Numbered from the stretch's first letter, positions 26,329 through 36,276 are shown. The stretch is 64,000 nucleotides of DNA from Bradyrhizobium sp. WSM1417 (GCF_000515415.1 NZ_KI911783.1:5012392-5076391); one strand, 5' to 3'. The notes: generated by a model from the letters alone, not told the origin. Numbers and translations are program-made.

Positions 26329-27759
26329 ATGCGCACTCTCACCCTCCTCGCGTCGCTGATGTGCATGGCACTGTCGGTCAGTGCCGCGAAGGCCGACCGC
26401 CGTGTTGCTTTCGTCGTCGGCAACGGCACCTACAAGAACGTCGCACAATTGCCGAACCCGCCGATCGACGCCAAGGCGATGGCGGCAACGCTGCGCAATG
26501 TCGGCTTCGAGGTGATCGAAGGTTCGAACCTGTCGCGCGACCAGATGACGGAGAAGCTGCTGGACTTCGGCCGCAAGGCGCAGGGCTCCGATGTCGCAGT
26601 GTTCTATTATGCCGGTCACGGCATCGCGGTCGGCGGCTCCAATTATCTTCTGCCTGTCGACGCCGACATCAAGTCGGAGATGGACGTCAAGCTCGGTGCC
26701 GCCATCAACATCGATCTGACGCTCGAGCAGACCATGGGCGACGCCAAGGTCAAGCTGGTCTTCCTCGACGCCTGCCGCGACAATCCGTTCGCCGCCAAGA
26801 TCAAGTCGAACTCCGCGACGCGCAGCGTCAACGTGCAGAGCGGTCTTGCCGAGATGAAATCCGGCGAAGGCACGCTGATCGCGTTCGCCACCGGCCCGGG
26901 CCAGACCGCGCTCGACGGCCAGGAGGGCAACAACAGCCCGTTCACCCGTGCGCTGATCGACAACATCACCAAGCCTGGCATCGAGATCCAGCAGGCGATG
27001 ACGTCGGTCCGCGCCCAGGTCAACGAGGAGACCCACAAGGGTCAGCTGCCCTGGGGCCACACCAATCTGATCGGCGCGGTCTATCTCAACCAGGCTCCGA
27101 CGACCCAGGTCGCCAATGCGGCACCGACGGCTGCTGGCAACGTGCCAATGGCGACGAGTGGCAATTCGGACGGTGTCGAGCTCGAATACTGGCGCTCGGT
27201 CAAAGAGAGCAACAAGTCGGAAGAGCTCAACGCCTACCTCTCCGCCTACCCTAACGGTCAGTTCAAGGCGCTGGCGCTGGCACGCCTCGCGGCCATCAAG
27301 AGCGGCCCTTCGACCGCGACGCGGACTCTCACCGCTGGCGTCGATCCCGCGACCTTCACCGATGAGGCCACCCAGCTTACCGAGGACCAGATCGGCCTCG
27401 ACAAGAACCAGCGCCGCGACGTTCAGCGTCGTCTGGGCGGGCTCGGCTTCGACAACAAACAGACAGGCGTGTTCGGCGACGAGACCCGGTCGGTGCTCAA
27501 GCGTTGGCAGGCGGCGCGCGGCTATCCCGCGTCAGGTTACCTGAACAAGCTCCAGCACAAAGCTTTGCTTTCGGAGGTCGTGGCCGGCCCGCCGACCGCG
27601 AGCGACAACGGCCAGAAGGCAGCCCGCCGGGCCGCCGCCCCCGCGGCCAGCGGCGCGCCCGCACCGGCTCCCCATCGCAGCAGCGGCGGCGATCCTGCCG
27701 GAGCAGCCTTCGTCGGTGGTGTCGTCGGCGGCATGATGGGCGGCATGTTCCGCCGCTGA
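26329..27759 (+). CDS. caspase-like peptidase with PG-binding-like domain
   Basis: This 476-residue protein has a Sec signal (MRTLTLLASLMCMALSVSAA). The caspase/metacaspase (C14) domain has the catalytic His97 in FYYAGHGIA and Cys149 in FLDACRDNPF. A second region at about 285-345 resembles a short SLR/TPR stretch. A peptidoglycan_binding_1-like unit follows (QRRDVQRRLGGLGFDNKQTG), ending in the Gly-rich GGVVGGMMGGMFRR. It is likely a periplasmic or envelope-associated protease; role unknown. Confidence 0.8.
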   Translation: MRTLTLLASLMCMALSVSAAKADRRVAFVVGNGTYKNVAQLPNPPIDAKAMAATLRNVGFEVIEGSNLSRDQMTEKLLDFGRKAQGSDVAVFYYAGHGIAVGGSNYLLPVDADIKSEMDVKLGAAINIDLTLEQTMGDAKVKLVFLDACRDNPFAAKIKSNSATRSVNVQSGLAEMKSGEGTLIAFATGPGQTALDGQEGNNSPFTRALIDNITKPGIEIQQAMTSVRAQVNEETHKGQLPWGHTNLIGAVYLNQAPTTQVANAAPTAAGNVPMATSGNSDGVELEYWRSVKESNKSEELNAYLSAYPNGQFKALALARLAAIKSGPSTATRTLTAGVDPATFTDEATQLTEDQIGLDKNQRRDVQRRLGGLGFDNKQTGVFGDETRSVLKRWQAARGYPASGYLNKLQHKALLSEVVAGPPTASDNGQKAARRAAAPAASGAPAPAPHRSSGGDPAGAAFVGGVVGGMMGGMFRR

Positions 27760-27780
27760 GGCGAGGCCAATCGCAGATAC

Positions 27781-27807
27781 AAAAGCCCGGCTCGCGCCGG
27801 GCTTTTT
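27781..27807. terminator. bidirectional intrinsic terminator
   Basis: Stem AAAAGCCCGGC/GCCGGGCTTTT with a 4-base loop and T-runs on both strands. It serves the caspase-like gene and the convergent brnA-like gene. Confidence 0.85.
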
Positions 27808-27834
27808 CGTTGCGAATAGCCAAACCTTTGGCGT

Positions 27835-28077
27835 CTACTTGCCCGCGGCCTTTCGCAGCGCCTCGTTGATGCGATCCTGCCAGCCGGGGCCGCCGGCTTG
27901 GAAATGCTCCAGCACGTCCTGGTCGATCCGCAGCGTGACCTGCTCCTTGACCCCCGGCGCCACGTTCTGTTTTGGCGGCGCTGCGGCGACCTTCGCCGTC
28001 ACCTTCTTGAACGCCGCCTCGGCCTCCGTCCTGGCGTCGCCCAACGTCCGCGGCCGCCTCGGTGGTTGATCCGCCAT
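27835..28077 (-). CDS. BrnA-like antitoxin-type protein without a toxin partner
   Basis: The product has 80 residues. The C-terminal VTLRIDQDVLEHFQAGGPGW and QDRINEALRKA segment matches the BrnA antitoxin RHH-like domain. In typical loci brnT lies just upstream; here the upstream gene is cysK (3-bp gap) and no BrnT-like ORF is visible. It may be a solitary regulator co-transcribed with cysK. Confidence 0.7.
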   Translation of the reverse strand: MADQPPRRPRTLGDARTEAEAAFKKVTAKVAAAPPKQNVAPGVKEQVTLRIDQDVLEHFQAGGPGWQDRINEALRKAAGK

Positions 28078-28080
28078 GTC

Positions 28081-29058
28081 CTAGATTCCCTCAAACAGAG
28101 CCGTCGAAAGATACCGCTCGGAGAAGGACGGCACTATAGCCAGGATGGCTTTTCCCGCAGCTTCCGGCCGCTTGCCGATCTCGAGGGCCGCGGCGATCGC
28201 GGCGCCCGAGGAGATGCCGCCCGGAATGCCCTCGTGCCGCGCCAGCGCCCGCGAGGTCTCAATCGCCGTCGTCGAGTTGATCTTCACGATCTCGTCGATC
28301 ACCGAGCGATCGAGGATGTCGGGGACGAAGCCCGCACCGATGCCCTGGATCTTGTGCGGCGTATGCTGGCCGCCGGACAGCACCGGGCTCTCCTCCGGCT
28401 CGACCGCGACCACGCGCAGCGAGGGCTTGCGCGGCTTCAGCACTTGGCCGACGCCGGTGATGGTGCCGCCGGTGCCGACGCCGGCGACGAAGAAGTCGAT
28501 GCTGCCAGCGGTGTCGTTCCAGATCTCCTCCGCGGTGGTGCGGCGGTGCACCTCTGGATTGGCGAGATTCTTGAACTGCTGCGGCATCACCGAATTCGGC
28601 GTAGTCTTCAACAGCTCTTCGGCCGTCGCAATCGCGCCCTTCATGCCTTGCGCGGCCGGTGTCAGCACCAGCTCCGCGCCGAGAAAAGCCAGCATCTTGC
28701 GGCGTTCGATCGACATCGACTCCGGCATCACCAGCTTGAGCCTATAGCCGCGCGACGCCGCGACGAAAGCCAGCGCGATTCCGGTATTGCCGGAAGTTGG
28801 TTCGATCAGCACGGTGTCGGGCTTGACGACGCCGGCCTTCTCCATCGCGATGATCATGGCCGCGCCGATGCGATCCTTCACGCTTGCGGCGGGATTGAAA
28901 TATTCAAGCTTTGCCAAAATGGTCGCGTTCACGCCGTGCATGCCCGGCAGCCGGCGCAAGCGCACGATCGGCGTGTCGCCAAAAGCATCGACGATCGAGT
29001 CATAGATCCGGCCGCGGCCGGGTTGGTGCGCTGCACCCGTGGTGGACGATGCGTCCAT
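28081..29058 (-). CDS. cysK: cysteine synthase (O-acetylserine sulfhydrylase)
   Basis: The start ATG 29058 has AGGGAG upstream and gives 325 residues. PLP-binding Lys lies in [13 protein letters not shown], the substrate loop in [12 protein letters not shown], and the phosphate loop in [12 protein letters not shown]. It makes cysteine from O-acetylserine and sulfide. The brnA-like gene follows after 3 bp and probably shares its transcript. Confidence 0.9.
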   Translation of the reverse strand: MDASSTTGAAHQPGRGRIYDSIVDAFGDTPIVRLRRLPGMHGVNATILAKLEYFNPAASVKDRIGAAMIIAMEKAGVVKPDTVLIEPTSGNTGIALAFVAASRGYRLKLVMPESMSIERRKMLAFLGAELVLTPAAQGMKGAIATAEELLKTTPNSVMPQQFKNLANPEVHRRTTAEEIWNDTAGSIDFFVAGVGTGGTITGVGQVLKPRKPSLRVVAVEPEESPVLSGGQHTPHKIQGIGAGFVPDILDRSVIDEIVKINSTTAIETSRALARHEGIPGGISSGAAIAAALEIGKRPEAAGKAILAIVPSFSERYLSTALFEGI

Positions 29059-29280
29059 GATGAACTCCCTGTGGCGACGATTGTGCTTCTGTCGCAGCTC
29101 TTGCGCAGTTAGAGACAGCCTGCGGCGACACGCAAGCGACATTGCGGCACATGTTAAATACGCTGCATCGCAAAATCGCGTGAACTGCAATTATCAGAAA
29201 ACCAACGCATTTGTGTTGCGACCTCGTCAACTGATTCTGCTTATGTTAGACTTAGGTCTCAAAGCTGGGAGGTCACCACG

Positions 29281-29499
29281 ATGTCAGCAGTCGCTGAAGT
29301 GTTGTCGACCGTCGCACCGAACCGCGCTCCGCGTTGCAGTGAGTTGCCGGCCTGTCCCGTCTGCGCCGACTCCATGATCGCCGCCGAAGGTTCTGCGTAT
29401 CTGTCGGAACACGTGATCAGCTATCTCTGGACCTGCGACAATTGCGGCTACGGCTTCGTGACCAAGCACTCCGTCAAGCAGCGCCTCGTCTGCAACTGA
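29281..29499 (+). CDS. small Cys-rich protein
   Basis: The product has 72 residues, with CPVC at about 25-28 and CDNC at about 52-55, plus CSELP before. The two CxxC pairs suggest a zinc ribbon. GGGAGG lies 8 bp before the ATG. Function unknown. Confidence 0.6.
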   Translation: MSAVAEVLSTVAPNRAPRCSELPACPVCADSMIAAEGSAYLSEHVISYLWTCDNCGYGFVTKHSVKQRLVCN

Positions 29500-29514
29500 C
29501 GTTTTGCACTTGAC

Positions 29515-30663
<1,149 letters not shown>

Positions 30664-30798
30664 GACGGTGCTTATTGCGTGTCGGAGCGGGCCGATCAAC
30701 CCGCTCAGGCGATGCCTCGGCCAGCTTATGCATCAGACCGGAACAACGGACACCAATATTGGGGACACGAAATTGTGCGCCGGCGGCGCTTGTTGAAC

Positions 30799-30819
30799 AA
30801 AACGATACAGTGTAGTTTT
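30799..30819. promoter_or_regulatory. TetR-type operator upstream of the patatin gene
   Basis: Half-sites AAAACGATAC and GTGTAGTTTT surround one central base; 8 of 10 positions are dyad-symmetric. It lies 47 bp before the patatin start. A near-identical site lies at 33017-33037 beyond the TetR gene. Confidence 0.6.
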
Positions 30820-30866
30820 ATCTTGGGGCTGGACGAGCTGCCGCGGCGATTTGCCGGCGGCGGTAG

Positions 30867-32075
30867 ATGCGTGATCGCCAGCCACCGACAATGCCCTTCC
30901 CTTCAAGTTCGATTGACACGGCCGGCCGTTCGCAGGGCTGGGCAAGGCAGACCGGCGCCCGCCTGTTCGGATGGCTGGTCCTGACGTGTAGTCTGGCGCT
31001 CGGCGCCTGCACCTCCCTGCCCCGCACGCCCTATACGGCCACCGAAGCCAGCACATCGCGCGTGCTCGATATCGACGGCCTGCGGCGCTACGCCGACGAA
31101 CCCATCACGAAATTCAGCTTCGAGAAGGACACCAGTACCGCGAGCAAGTCCTATCTGGCGCTGTCAGGCGGCGGTGCCGATGGCGCCTACGGTGTCGGCG
31201 TGCTGAACGGCTGGACCGCGGCCAGAACCCGTCCCACCTTCTCGGTCGTCTCCGGCGTGAGCACCGGCGGCCTGATCGCACCCTTTGCGTTTCTCGGCTC
31301 GCGATATGACGACACGCTGAAGGAGGTCTACACCAGCGGTGTCGCGGAGAGCCTGTTGAGCGATCCCAGCATCATGCGCGTGCTGTTCGGATCCGGCCTG
31401 TTCGGCAACACGCGGCTGCGCGAGCTCGTCGCCCGCTATGTCGGGCCGGAGATCATGGCGCAGGTCGCGCGTGAAAACGCCAAGGGGCGCAAGTTGCTGG
31501 TGGTGACGACAGATCTCGACACCCAGCGCACCGCGATCTGGGACATGGGCAAGATCGCCACGGTCGGCACGCCTGAGGCGCTCAAGCTGTTTCGCGACGT
31601 GATGGCGGCCTCCGCCAGCATCCCCCTGGTGTTTCCGCCCATCATGATCGACGCCGAAGGCGAGGGCCGCAGGTTTCAGGAGATGCATGTCGACGGCGGC
31701 GTGACGGCCCCGGTGCTGACACTGCCGGAAGCCCTGCTTTTCCAGGGCAGTCGCCTGCCCGGCCCTGCGATGCTGGACATCTACATCCTCGTCAACAAGA
31801 AGATCGAACGCAATTTCGAGCTCGTCTCCAACAGCACCATCGACGTCGCCTCACGCAGCCTGTCGTCGATCACGCAGTCGCAGACCCGTTCGATCATCTT
31901 CTCGACCTATGATTTTGCCAGGCGCAACCACCTCGGCTTCCACCTCTCCTACATCGCGCGCGACTATCCGGCGGCTCCCTCGGAAGGCTTCGACACCGCC
32001 TATATGCGAGCGCTGTACCAGTACGGATATGAGAAGGCGGCGTCGGGCCAGGCCTGGACTTCGACGCTTCCGTAA
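30867..32075 (+). CDS. patatin-like phospholipase lipoprotein
   Basis: The product has 402 residues. A signal sequence ends in the lipobox LALGAC (lipidated Cys48); ATG 30891 is an alternative start. The patatin fold follows: oxyanion loop GGGADGAYGVG, nucleophile Ser132 in GVSTG, and catalytic Asp276 in HVDGGV. It is probably an outer-membrane lipoprotein that hydrolyses membrane lipids. The TetR gene follows by 98 bp and may be co-transcribed. An operator overlaps the predicted promoter. Confidence 0.85.
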   Translation: MRDRQPPTMPFPSSSIDTAGRSQGWARQTGARLFGWLVLTCSLALGACTSLPRTPYTATEASTSRVLDIDGLRRYADEPITKFSFEKDTSTASKSYLALSGGGADGAYGVGVLNGWTAARTRPTFSVVSGVSTGGLIAPFAFLGSRYDDTLKEVYTSGVAESLLSDPSIMRVLFGSGLFGNTRLRELVARYVGPEIMAQVARENAKGRKLLVVTTDLDTQRTAIWDMGKIATVGTPEALKLFRDVMAASASIPLVFPPIMIDAEGEGRRFQEMHVDGGVTAPVLTLPEALLFQGSRLPGPAMLDIYILVNKKIERNFELVSNSTIDVASRSLSSITQSQTRSIIFSTYDFARRNHLGFHLSYIARDYPAAPSEGFDTAYMRALYQYGYEKAASGQAWTSTLP

Positions 32076-32173
32076 GCGCTCGCTGAGGAACAGGGCCGTG
32101 CCGAGACGGTTGACGATGGCGCCTATTCGGCCAGATTAGCCATGACGCACCCGTTACTGCGCGTTATAGAGCA

Positions 32174-32956
32174 ATGACGGATGTCACGACCGCGCAGGAA
32201 TCATTGGGCATGGGATTGACTGCGACCAAGACAAGACCAGCAGCGCCGCGACGCGAGGTGCCGAAATCGCGCGGCGGCCGACCGACGAAAAGCGCCGCGA
32301 TCGAGCGCGATCAGCGGCTGATCGAGGTCGCCACCCGCCTGTTCCTGGATCGCGGCTTTGACGCCACCTCGCTCGATGCGGTCGCGGAAGCCGCGCGCGT
32401 GAGCAAGCCCACCGTCTATGCCCGTTACGGCGACAAGCGCGGATTGTTCGCCGCCGTGCTGCGGCGCGAGATCGCACGATGGCTCGCACCGTTATCCGCG
32501 GCCGCCGAGACCCAGCTCAGCAGCGCCTCGGACATCTCGGTCGAACAGCGGCTGGTCGAGATCGGGCGCGAGATGCTGACATTCACCTGCGGTCCCGATG
32601 CCGTCGCCTTCAGCCGTATGATGACGTCGCAGGCCATCAACTTCCCTGACATCGCCAAGCTCGGCAAGGAGGAAGGCTGGCTCAAGGCCGTCGCCACCAC
32701 GGCACGCTTCTTCGACCATCTGGTGGCGCAAGGCGCGCTCGACGTCGACGACACCACCATCGCGGCGGAAGTGTTTCTCGACGTCGTCGTGGGGCACAAC
32801 CATCGCCTGGCGACGTTTGGAACGCCGCCGGAGATGAAGGCTGCGGAAAAGCGCATGCGCGCTGCGATCAAGCTGTTCCTGGCAGGCGCGCTGGGATCTG
32901 CGGACGGCGTCCAGAGCGCTGCCAAGGGCACGCAGCGGCGGCGCCCGTCGCGCTGA
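32174..32956 (+). CDS. TetR/AcrR family regulator
   Basis: The product has 260 residues. An Arg-rich N terminus leads into the HTH: RDQRLIEVATRLFLDRGFDA, TSLDAVAEAARVSKPTVYAR, YGDKRGLF, followed by a C-terminal ligand domain. It is flanked by two copies of one palindromic operator, one before the patatin gene upstream and one before the PepSY gene downstream, so it is the obvious candidate repressor of both. It has no copy at its own start; autoregulation could come through patatin readthrough. Confidence 0.85.
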   Translation: MTDVTTAQESLGMGLTATKTRPAAPRREVPKSRGGRPTKSAAIERDQRLIEVATRLFLDRGFDATSLDAVAEAARVSKPTVYARYGDKRGLFAAVLRREIARWLAPLSAAAETQLSSASDISVEQRLVEIGREMLTFTCGPDAVAFSRMMTSQAINFPDIAKLGKEEGWLKAVATTARFFDHLVAQGALDVDDTTIAAEVFLDVVVGHNHRLATFGTPPEMKAAEKRMRAAIKLFLAGALGSADGVQSAAKGTQRRRPSR

Positions 32957-33005
32957 CAATTCCGTGAGGTTGCGATCTTTCCAGGGGGATCCTGCGCCCA
33001 CGCCA

Positions 33006-33037
33006 TTGACGAAAACAAAACGATACGGTATGGTTTC
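33006..33037 (+). promoter_or_regulatory. promoter with overlapping TetR-type operator
   Basis: TTGACG (33006-33011) and TATGGT (33029-33034) are 17 bp apart, a good sigma-70 promoter. The palindrome with arms AAAACGATAC and GTATGGTTTC covers 33017-33037, that is, the spacer and the -10 box, where a repressor would block polymerase. It serves the PepSY gene. Confidence 0.65.
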
Positions 33038-33205
33038 ATTAATGGGCGATGCGGATCGCTTTTTCACCAGCCCCAAAGAGGTCCGCACCGCCTCGATCGC
33101 CGCGGCGGACAGCCCGTCACGACGCTCAGCGGCCGACCGATGCCCAAGGTCGGCCGCAAATTCTTTACGATCATCCGGCATACTCGCTGGCCGAGGGGTT
33201 CGAGC

Positions 33206-33808
33206 ATGACGACGGCCAAACGACGGATCTCGGGATTGTTCGCGATCACCCTGTCCGCACTCCTCCTCGCCGCTCCGGCGCGGGCGATCGTGAGCTCGGG
33301 TACGCCGACCACGCTTCACAGCGACACAGATGGTGACGCCGAGGCCGATCGCCAAGCGGTCAGTCGCGAGATCGAGCGCTTCCGCGGCTCGTCGATCTCG
33401 ATCAACCAGGCCATGGCGATTGCGGAAGCTTGTCACGCCGGTGCCACCACGGCGGATGTGAGTTTCGACGGAGCCTCCGGCGTGCCGGTCTACCGGGTGA
33501 AGACCCTGCACAACGACCGGATCTGGCGCCACACCATCAATGCCGCGACCGGCGAGCTCGTCGGCGGGGAAGCCGCCCTCCCTCTCGCCGAGCTCGACCT
33601 GGACGACCGCAGCAACCTCGCAGCGCTCGGTGCCATCAAGCACCGACTTGCGGATGCCGTGCACGTCGCCGAACGCGCGGCCTCCGGCAAAGCGATCAGC
33701 GGCGGACTGGTGCGCGAACGCGGCCGGCTGAATTTCGCGATCGTCGTCATCAGTGGCGACAACCTCAAGGAGGTCATCCTCGAGCCGCCGGGCGTCCGGA
33801 CCAAATAG
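33206..33808 (+). CDS. exported PepSY-domain protein
   Basis: The product has 200 residues from ATG 33206. A Sec signal (LFAITLSALLLAAPARA) precedes two PepSY-like halves, each with a helix followed by a strand pair (NQAMAIAEACHAGATTADVS; IKHRLADAVHVAERAASG). PepSY proteins bind or inhibit peptidases or sense envelope state. The start overlaps the end of an upstream 55-codon frame (ATGA), which may or may not be translated. Confidence 0.7.
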   Translation: MTTAKRRISGLFAITLSALLLAAPARAIVSSGTPTTLHSDTDGDAEADRQAVSREIERFRGSSISINQAMAIAEACHAGATTADVSFDGASGVPVYRVKTLHNDRIWRHTINAATGELVGGEAALPLAELDLDDRSNLAALGAIKHRLADAVHVAERAASGKAISGGLVRERGRLNFAIVVISGDNLKEVILEPPGVRTK

Positions 33809-33836
33809 CGGCAGCCCCAATCCCGCCGAAAAGCCA

Positions 33837-33865
33837 TTGACGGGCGCAAAACTCTCCCGCATAAG
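33837..33865 (+). promoter_or_regulatory. sigma-70 promoter of the asd leader
   Basis: TTGACG (33837-33842), 17-bp spacer, CATAAG (33860-33865). Transcription should start around 33871-33874, at or within a few bases of the leader ATG, so the leader ORF is probably leaderless. Confidence 0.65.
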
Positions 33866-33873
33866 CTCCCGCC

Positions 33874-33945
33874 ATGTTCACGACCACCAAACGCACGACT
33901 AAAACCACCACGGCCTTCGGGGCCCGGGGAGGCGTGCGCGTGTAG
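33874..33945 (+). CDS. threonine-rich leader peptide of asd
   Basis: A 23-codon ORF begins MFTTTKRTTKTTTAFG and ends GGVRV-stop. Eight of 23 codons are Thr (four ACC, three ACG, one ACT), clustered at positions 3-5, 8-9 and 11-13. It sits between a sigma-70 promoter and an intrinsic terminator upstream of asd, which makes the precursor of Thr, Met and Lys. This is the layout of a translational attenuator: low charged Thr-tRNA would stall the ribosome. Transcription seems to begin at the ATG, as in the leaderless trpL of Sinorhizobium. Confidence 0.75.
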   Translation: MFTTTKRTTKTTTAFGARGGVRV

Positions 33946-33972
33946 TCGTCGACTAGAACGCAATCCACTCTA

Positions 33973-34007
33973 CCGAAGCCCCGCCCTCGTTGGTCCGGGG
34001 CTTTTTT
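33973..34007 (+). terminator. attenuator terminator of asd
   Basis: Stem AAGCCCCG (33976-33983) with CGGGGCTT (33996-34003), 12-base loop, six T. Within the leader ORF, just after the Thr codons, CTTCGG (33915-33920) can pair with CCGAAG (33973-33978), and CGGGGC (33918-33923) with GCCCCG (33978-33983). Either would prevent the terminator stem, giving an antiterminator. Confidence 0.75.
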
Positions 34008-34040
34008 GTTGTCTGAATTCTCAAATCAATGGAGGACAAA

Positions 34041-35066
34041 GTGAGTAACGATCCCGTCGTCGCAATTGTCGGCGTCACCGGTGCGGTGGGCGCCGAATTC
34101 ATCGCCACCATGGACAAGCGCGGCTTTCGCGTCGGCAAGCTCAAGGCGCTGGCCAGCGCCCGCTCGGCCGGCAAGACGGTGTCGTTCTGTGGGCAGGACG
34201 TCGTCATCGAGGAGCTGACCGAACGCGCCTTCGAAGGCGTCGACATCGCCCTGTTCTCCGCCGGCGGCAGCATCTCGAAGAAGTATGCCCCGATCGCGGT
34301 CAAGGCGGGTGCCGTCGTCGTCGACAACTCCTCCGCCTTCCGCATGGATCCGAACGTGCCGCTGGTGATCCCCGAAATCAACGCGAACCGCATCCGCGAC
34401 CACAAGGGCATCATCGCCAACCCGAACTGCGCCGCCATCACGGCGCTGGTGCCGCTGTGGCCGATCCACCAGAGCAACCGCATCAAGCGCGTGATCATCT
34501 CGACCTATCAGGCGGCCTCCGGCGCCGGCGCTGCCGCAATGGACGAGCTGGTCGAGTCCACCCGCGCCAACCTCAACGGGCAGGTTTATACGCCGAAGGT
34601 GATGCCGCATCCCTACGCCTTCAACCTCTTCAACCACAACACGGCGATCGACCCTGACACCGGCTACAACGACGAAGAGACCAAGGTCATCAACGAAACC
34701 CGCAAGATCTTCGAGGACGACAAGATCGCGATCGGCGTCACCTGCGTGCGCGTGCCGGTGCTGCGGGCTCATTGCGAGGCCATCACCTTCGAATGCGAGA
34801 AGCCGATCAGCGAGGATCAGGTCCGTGCCATCATGGCGCGAGCGCCCGGTGTCAAGGTCGTCGACGACCGTGCCAAGAACTACTTCCCGATGCCGATCGA
34901 CGCTTCGGGCCAGGACGACGTCCTGGTCGGTCGCATCCGCAAGGACCTCAGCGACCCCTCCGGGCATTCGATCTCGATGTTCGTGGCGGCGGACCAACTG
35001 CTCAAGGGCGCTGCGCTCAACGCGGTACAGATCGCGGAGCTCCTGCCGCAGCGGGTGATGGCGTAA
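34041..35066 (+). CDS. asd: aspartate-semialdehyde dehydrogenase
   Basis: GTG 34041 is preferred because GGAGGA lies 4 bp before it; the ATG at 34029 would put the Shine-Dalgarno inside the gene. The protein (341 residues) has an NADP-binding GVTGAVG, the catalytic Cys in ANPNCAAI, and the substrate helix GAGAAAMDEL. It reduces aspartyl phosphate to the semialdehyde, a branch point to Lys, Thr and Met. A Thr-rich leader with terminator lies upstream. Confidence 0.9.
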   Translation: MSNDPVVAIVGVTGAVGAEFIATMDKRGFRVGKLKALASARSAGKTVSFCGQDVVIEELTERAFEGVDIALFSAGGSISKKYAPIAVKAGAVVVDNSSAFRMDPNVPLVIPEINANRIRDHKGIIANPNCAAITALVPLWPIHQSNRIKRVIISTYQAASGAGAAAMDELVESTRANLNGQVYTPKVMPHPYAFNLFNHNTAIDPDTGYNDEETKVINETRKIFEDDKIAIGVTCVRVPVLRAHCEAITFECEKPISEDQVRAIMARAPGVKVVDDRAKNYFPMPIDASGQDDVLVGRIRKDLSDPSGHSISMFVAADQLLKGAALNAVQIAELLPQRVMA

Positions 35067-35075
35067 CGGGAGGTG

Positions 35076-35169
35076 CGTAGGGTGGGCAAAGGCGCGCAAG
35101 CGCCGTGCCACCATTTCCCTCGCGCATCCACGAAAGATGGTGGGCACGCTTCGCTCTGCCCACCCTACG
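35076..35169. repeat. palindromic dispersed repeat
   Basis: Arms CGTAGGGTGGGCAAAG and CTCTGCCCACCCTACG border an inner GCGCAAGCGC-like and CACCAT/ATGGTG structure, so the whole stretch folds as a long hairpin. It fills the gap between the convergent asd and queA genes. I recall the same arms in many rhizobial intergenic regions. Confidence 0.7.
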
Positions 35170-35177
35170 GCGCCGAA

Positions 35178-36251
35178 TTAGTCGCGCGCCCGAAACAACA
35201 GACACGCATCGCCATAAGAATAGAACCGATAGCCGGTCGCGATCGCGTGTGCATAGGCCTGCTGCATCATCTCCAGCCCGGAGAACGCCGAGACCAGCAT
35301 GAACAGTGTCGATTTCGGCAAATGGAAATTGGTCAGCAGAACATCGACGGCGCGGAAGCGATAGCCGGGAGTGATGAAGATCGACGTCTCGGCGGCGAAC
35401 GGCTCAATGGTGCCGTCCTCGCCGGCTGCGCTTTCGAGCAGACGCAACGACGTGGTGCCAACCGCGATGATACGGCCGCCGTTCTTGCGCGCGGTGTTGA
35501 GTCGTTCCGCCGTCTCGGCCGAGAGCGTGCCCCACTCGGCATGCATCTTGTGGCCTTCGGTGTCGTCCACTTTCACCGGCAGGAAGGTCCCTGCCCCGAC
35601 ATGCAGCGTGACGCGATTGATGCCGACGCCGCGCGCGTGCAGCGCCTGCTCCAGCGCGGGCGTGAAATGCAGGCCTGCTGTCGGCGCGGCAACGGCGCCT
35701 TCGTTCGCCGCGAACATGGTCTGGTAGTCGGCGAGATCCTGATCGTCAGGCGTGCGTTTCGAGGCAATGTAGGGCGGCAGCGGCGGGCTGCCGAGATCGG
35801 CGATGGCTTGATCCAATGTGGGGCCGTGGAACGAAAATGACAGCGTCACCTCGCCTTCCGCGCCCTTGGCCTCGACCTCGGCGTCGAGATGGCCGAGCAG
35901 GCAGACCTTGCCCTCATTGCCAAAGCGGATGCGGTCACCGGCCGTGAGTTTCTTGGCGGGCTTCACCAGCGCCTGCCAGCGCGAGCCGTCGAGCCGTTTG
36001 ATCAGCGTTGCCTCGATCTTCGGCTCGGTCTCGCGGCCGATGCGACGGCCTTTCAATTGCGCCGCGATCACCTTGGTGTCGTTGACGACGAGCTGGTCGC
36101 CCGGCTTCAGCCATTGCGGCAGGTCGGCGACGATTTGGTCGCGCAACGTGCCGTGATCGACAACCAGCATCTTCGCGGAGTCGCGCGGTCTCGCCGGGCG
36201 CAATGCGATGCGCTCGGCGGGCAGGTCGAAATCGAAGAGGTCGGTGCGCAT
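35178..36251 (-). CDS. queA: S-adenosylmethionine:tRNA ribosyltransferase-isomerase
   Basis: The product has 357 residues. Conserved segments are [54 protein letters not shown] and [10 protein letters not shown]. It transfers the ribosyl part of SAM to preQ1 in tRNA, giving epoxyqueuosine, the step after Tgt. In this window it is separated from tgt by a plus-strand block, although both lie on the minus strand. Confidence 0.9.
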   Translation of the reverse strand: MRTDLFDFDLPAERIALRPARPRDSAKMLVVDHGTLRDQIVADLPQWLKPGDQLVVNDTKVIAAQLKGRRIGRETEPKIEATLIKRLDGSRWQALVKPAKKLTAGDRIRFGNEGKVCLLGHLDAEVEAKGAEGEVTLSFSFHGPTLDQAIADLGSPPLPPYIASKRTPDDQDLADYQTMFAANEGAVAAPTAGLHFTPALEQALHARGVGINRVTLHVGAGTFLPVKVDDTEGHKMHAEWGTLSAETAERLNTARKNGGRIIAVGTTSLRLLESAAGEDGTIEPFAAETSIFITPGYRFRAVDVLLTNFHLPKSTLFMLVSAFSGLEMMQQAYAHAIATGYRFYSYGDACLLFRARD

Positions 36252-36276
36252 CGCGGGCTCACGGCCGTACAGTCAG

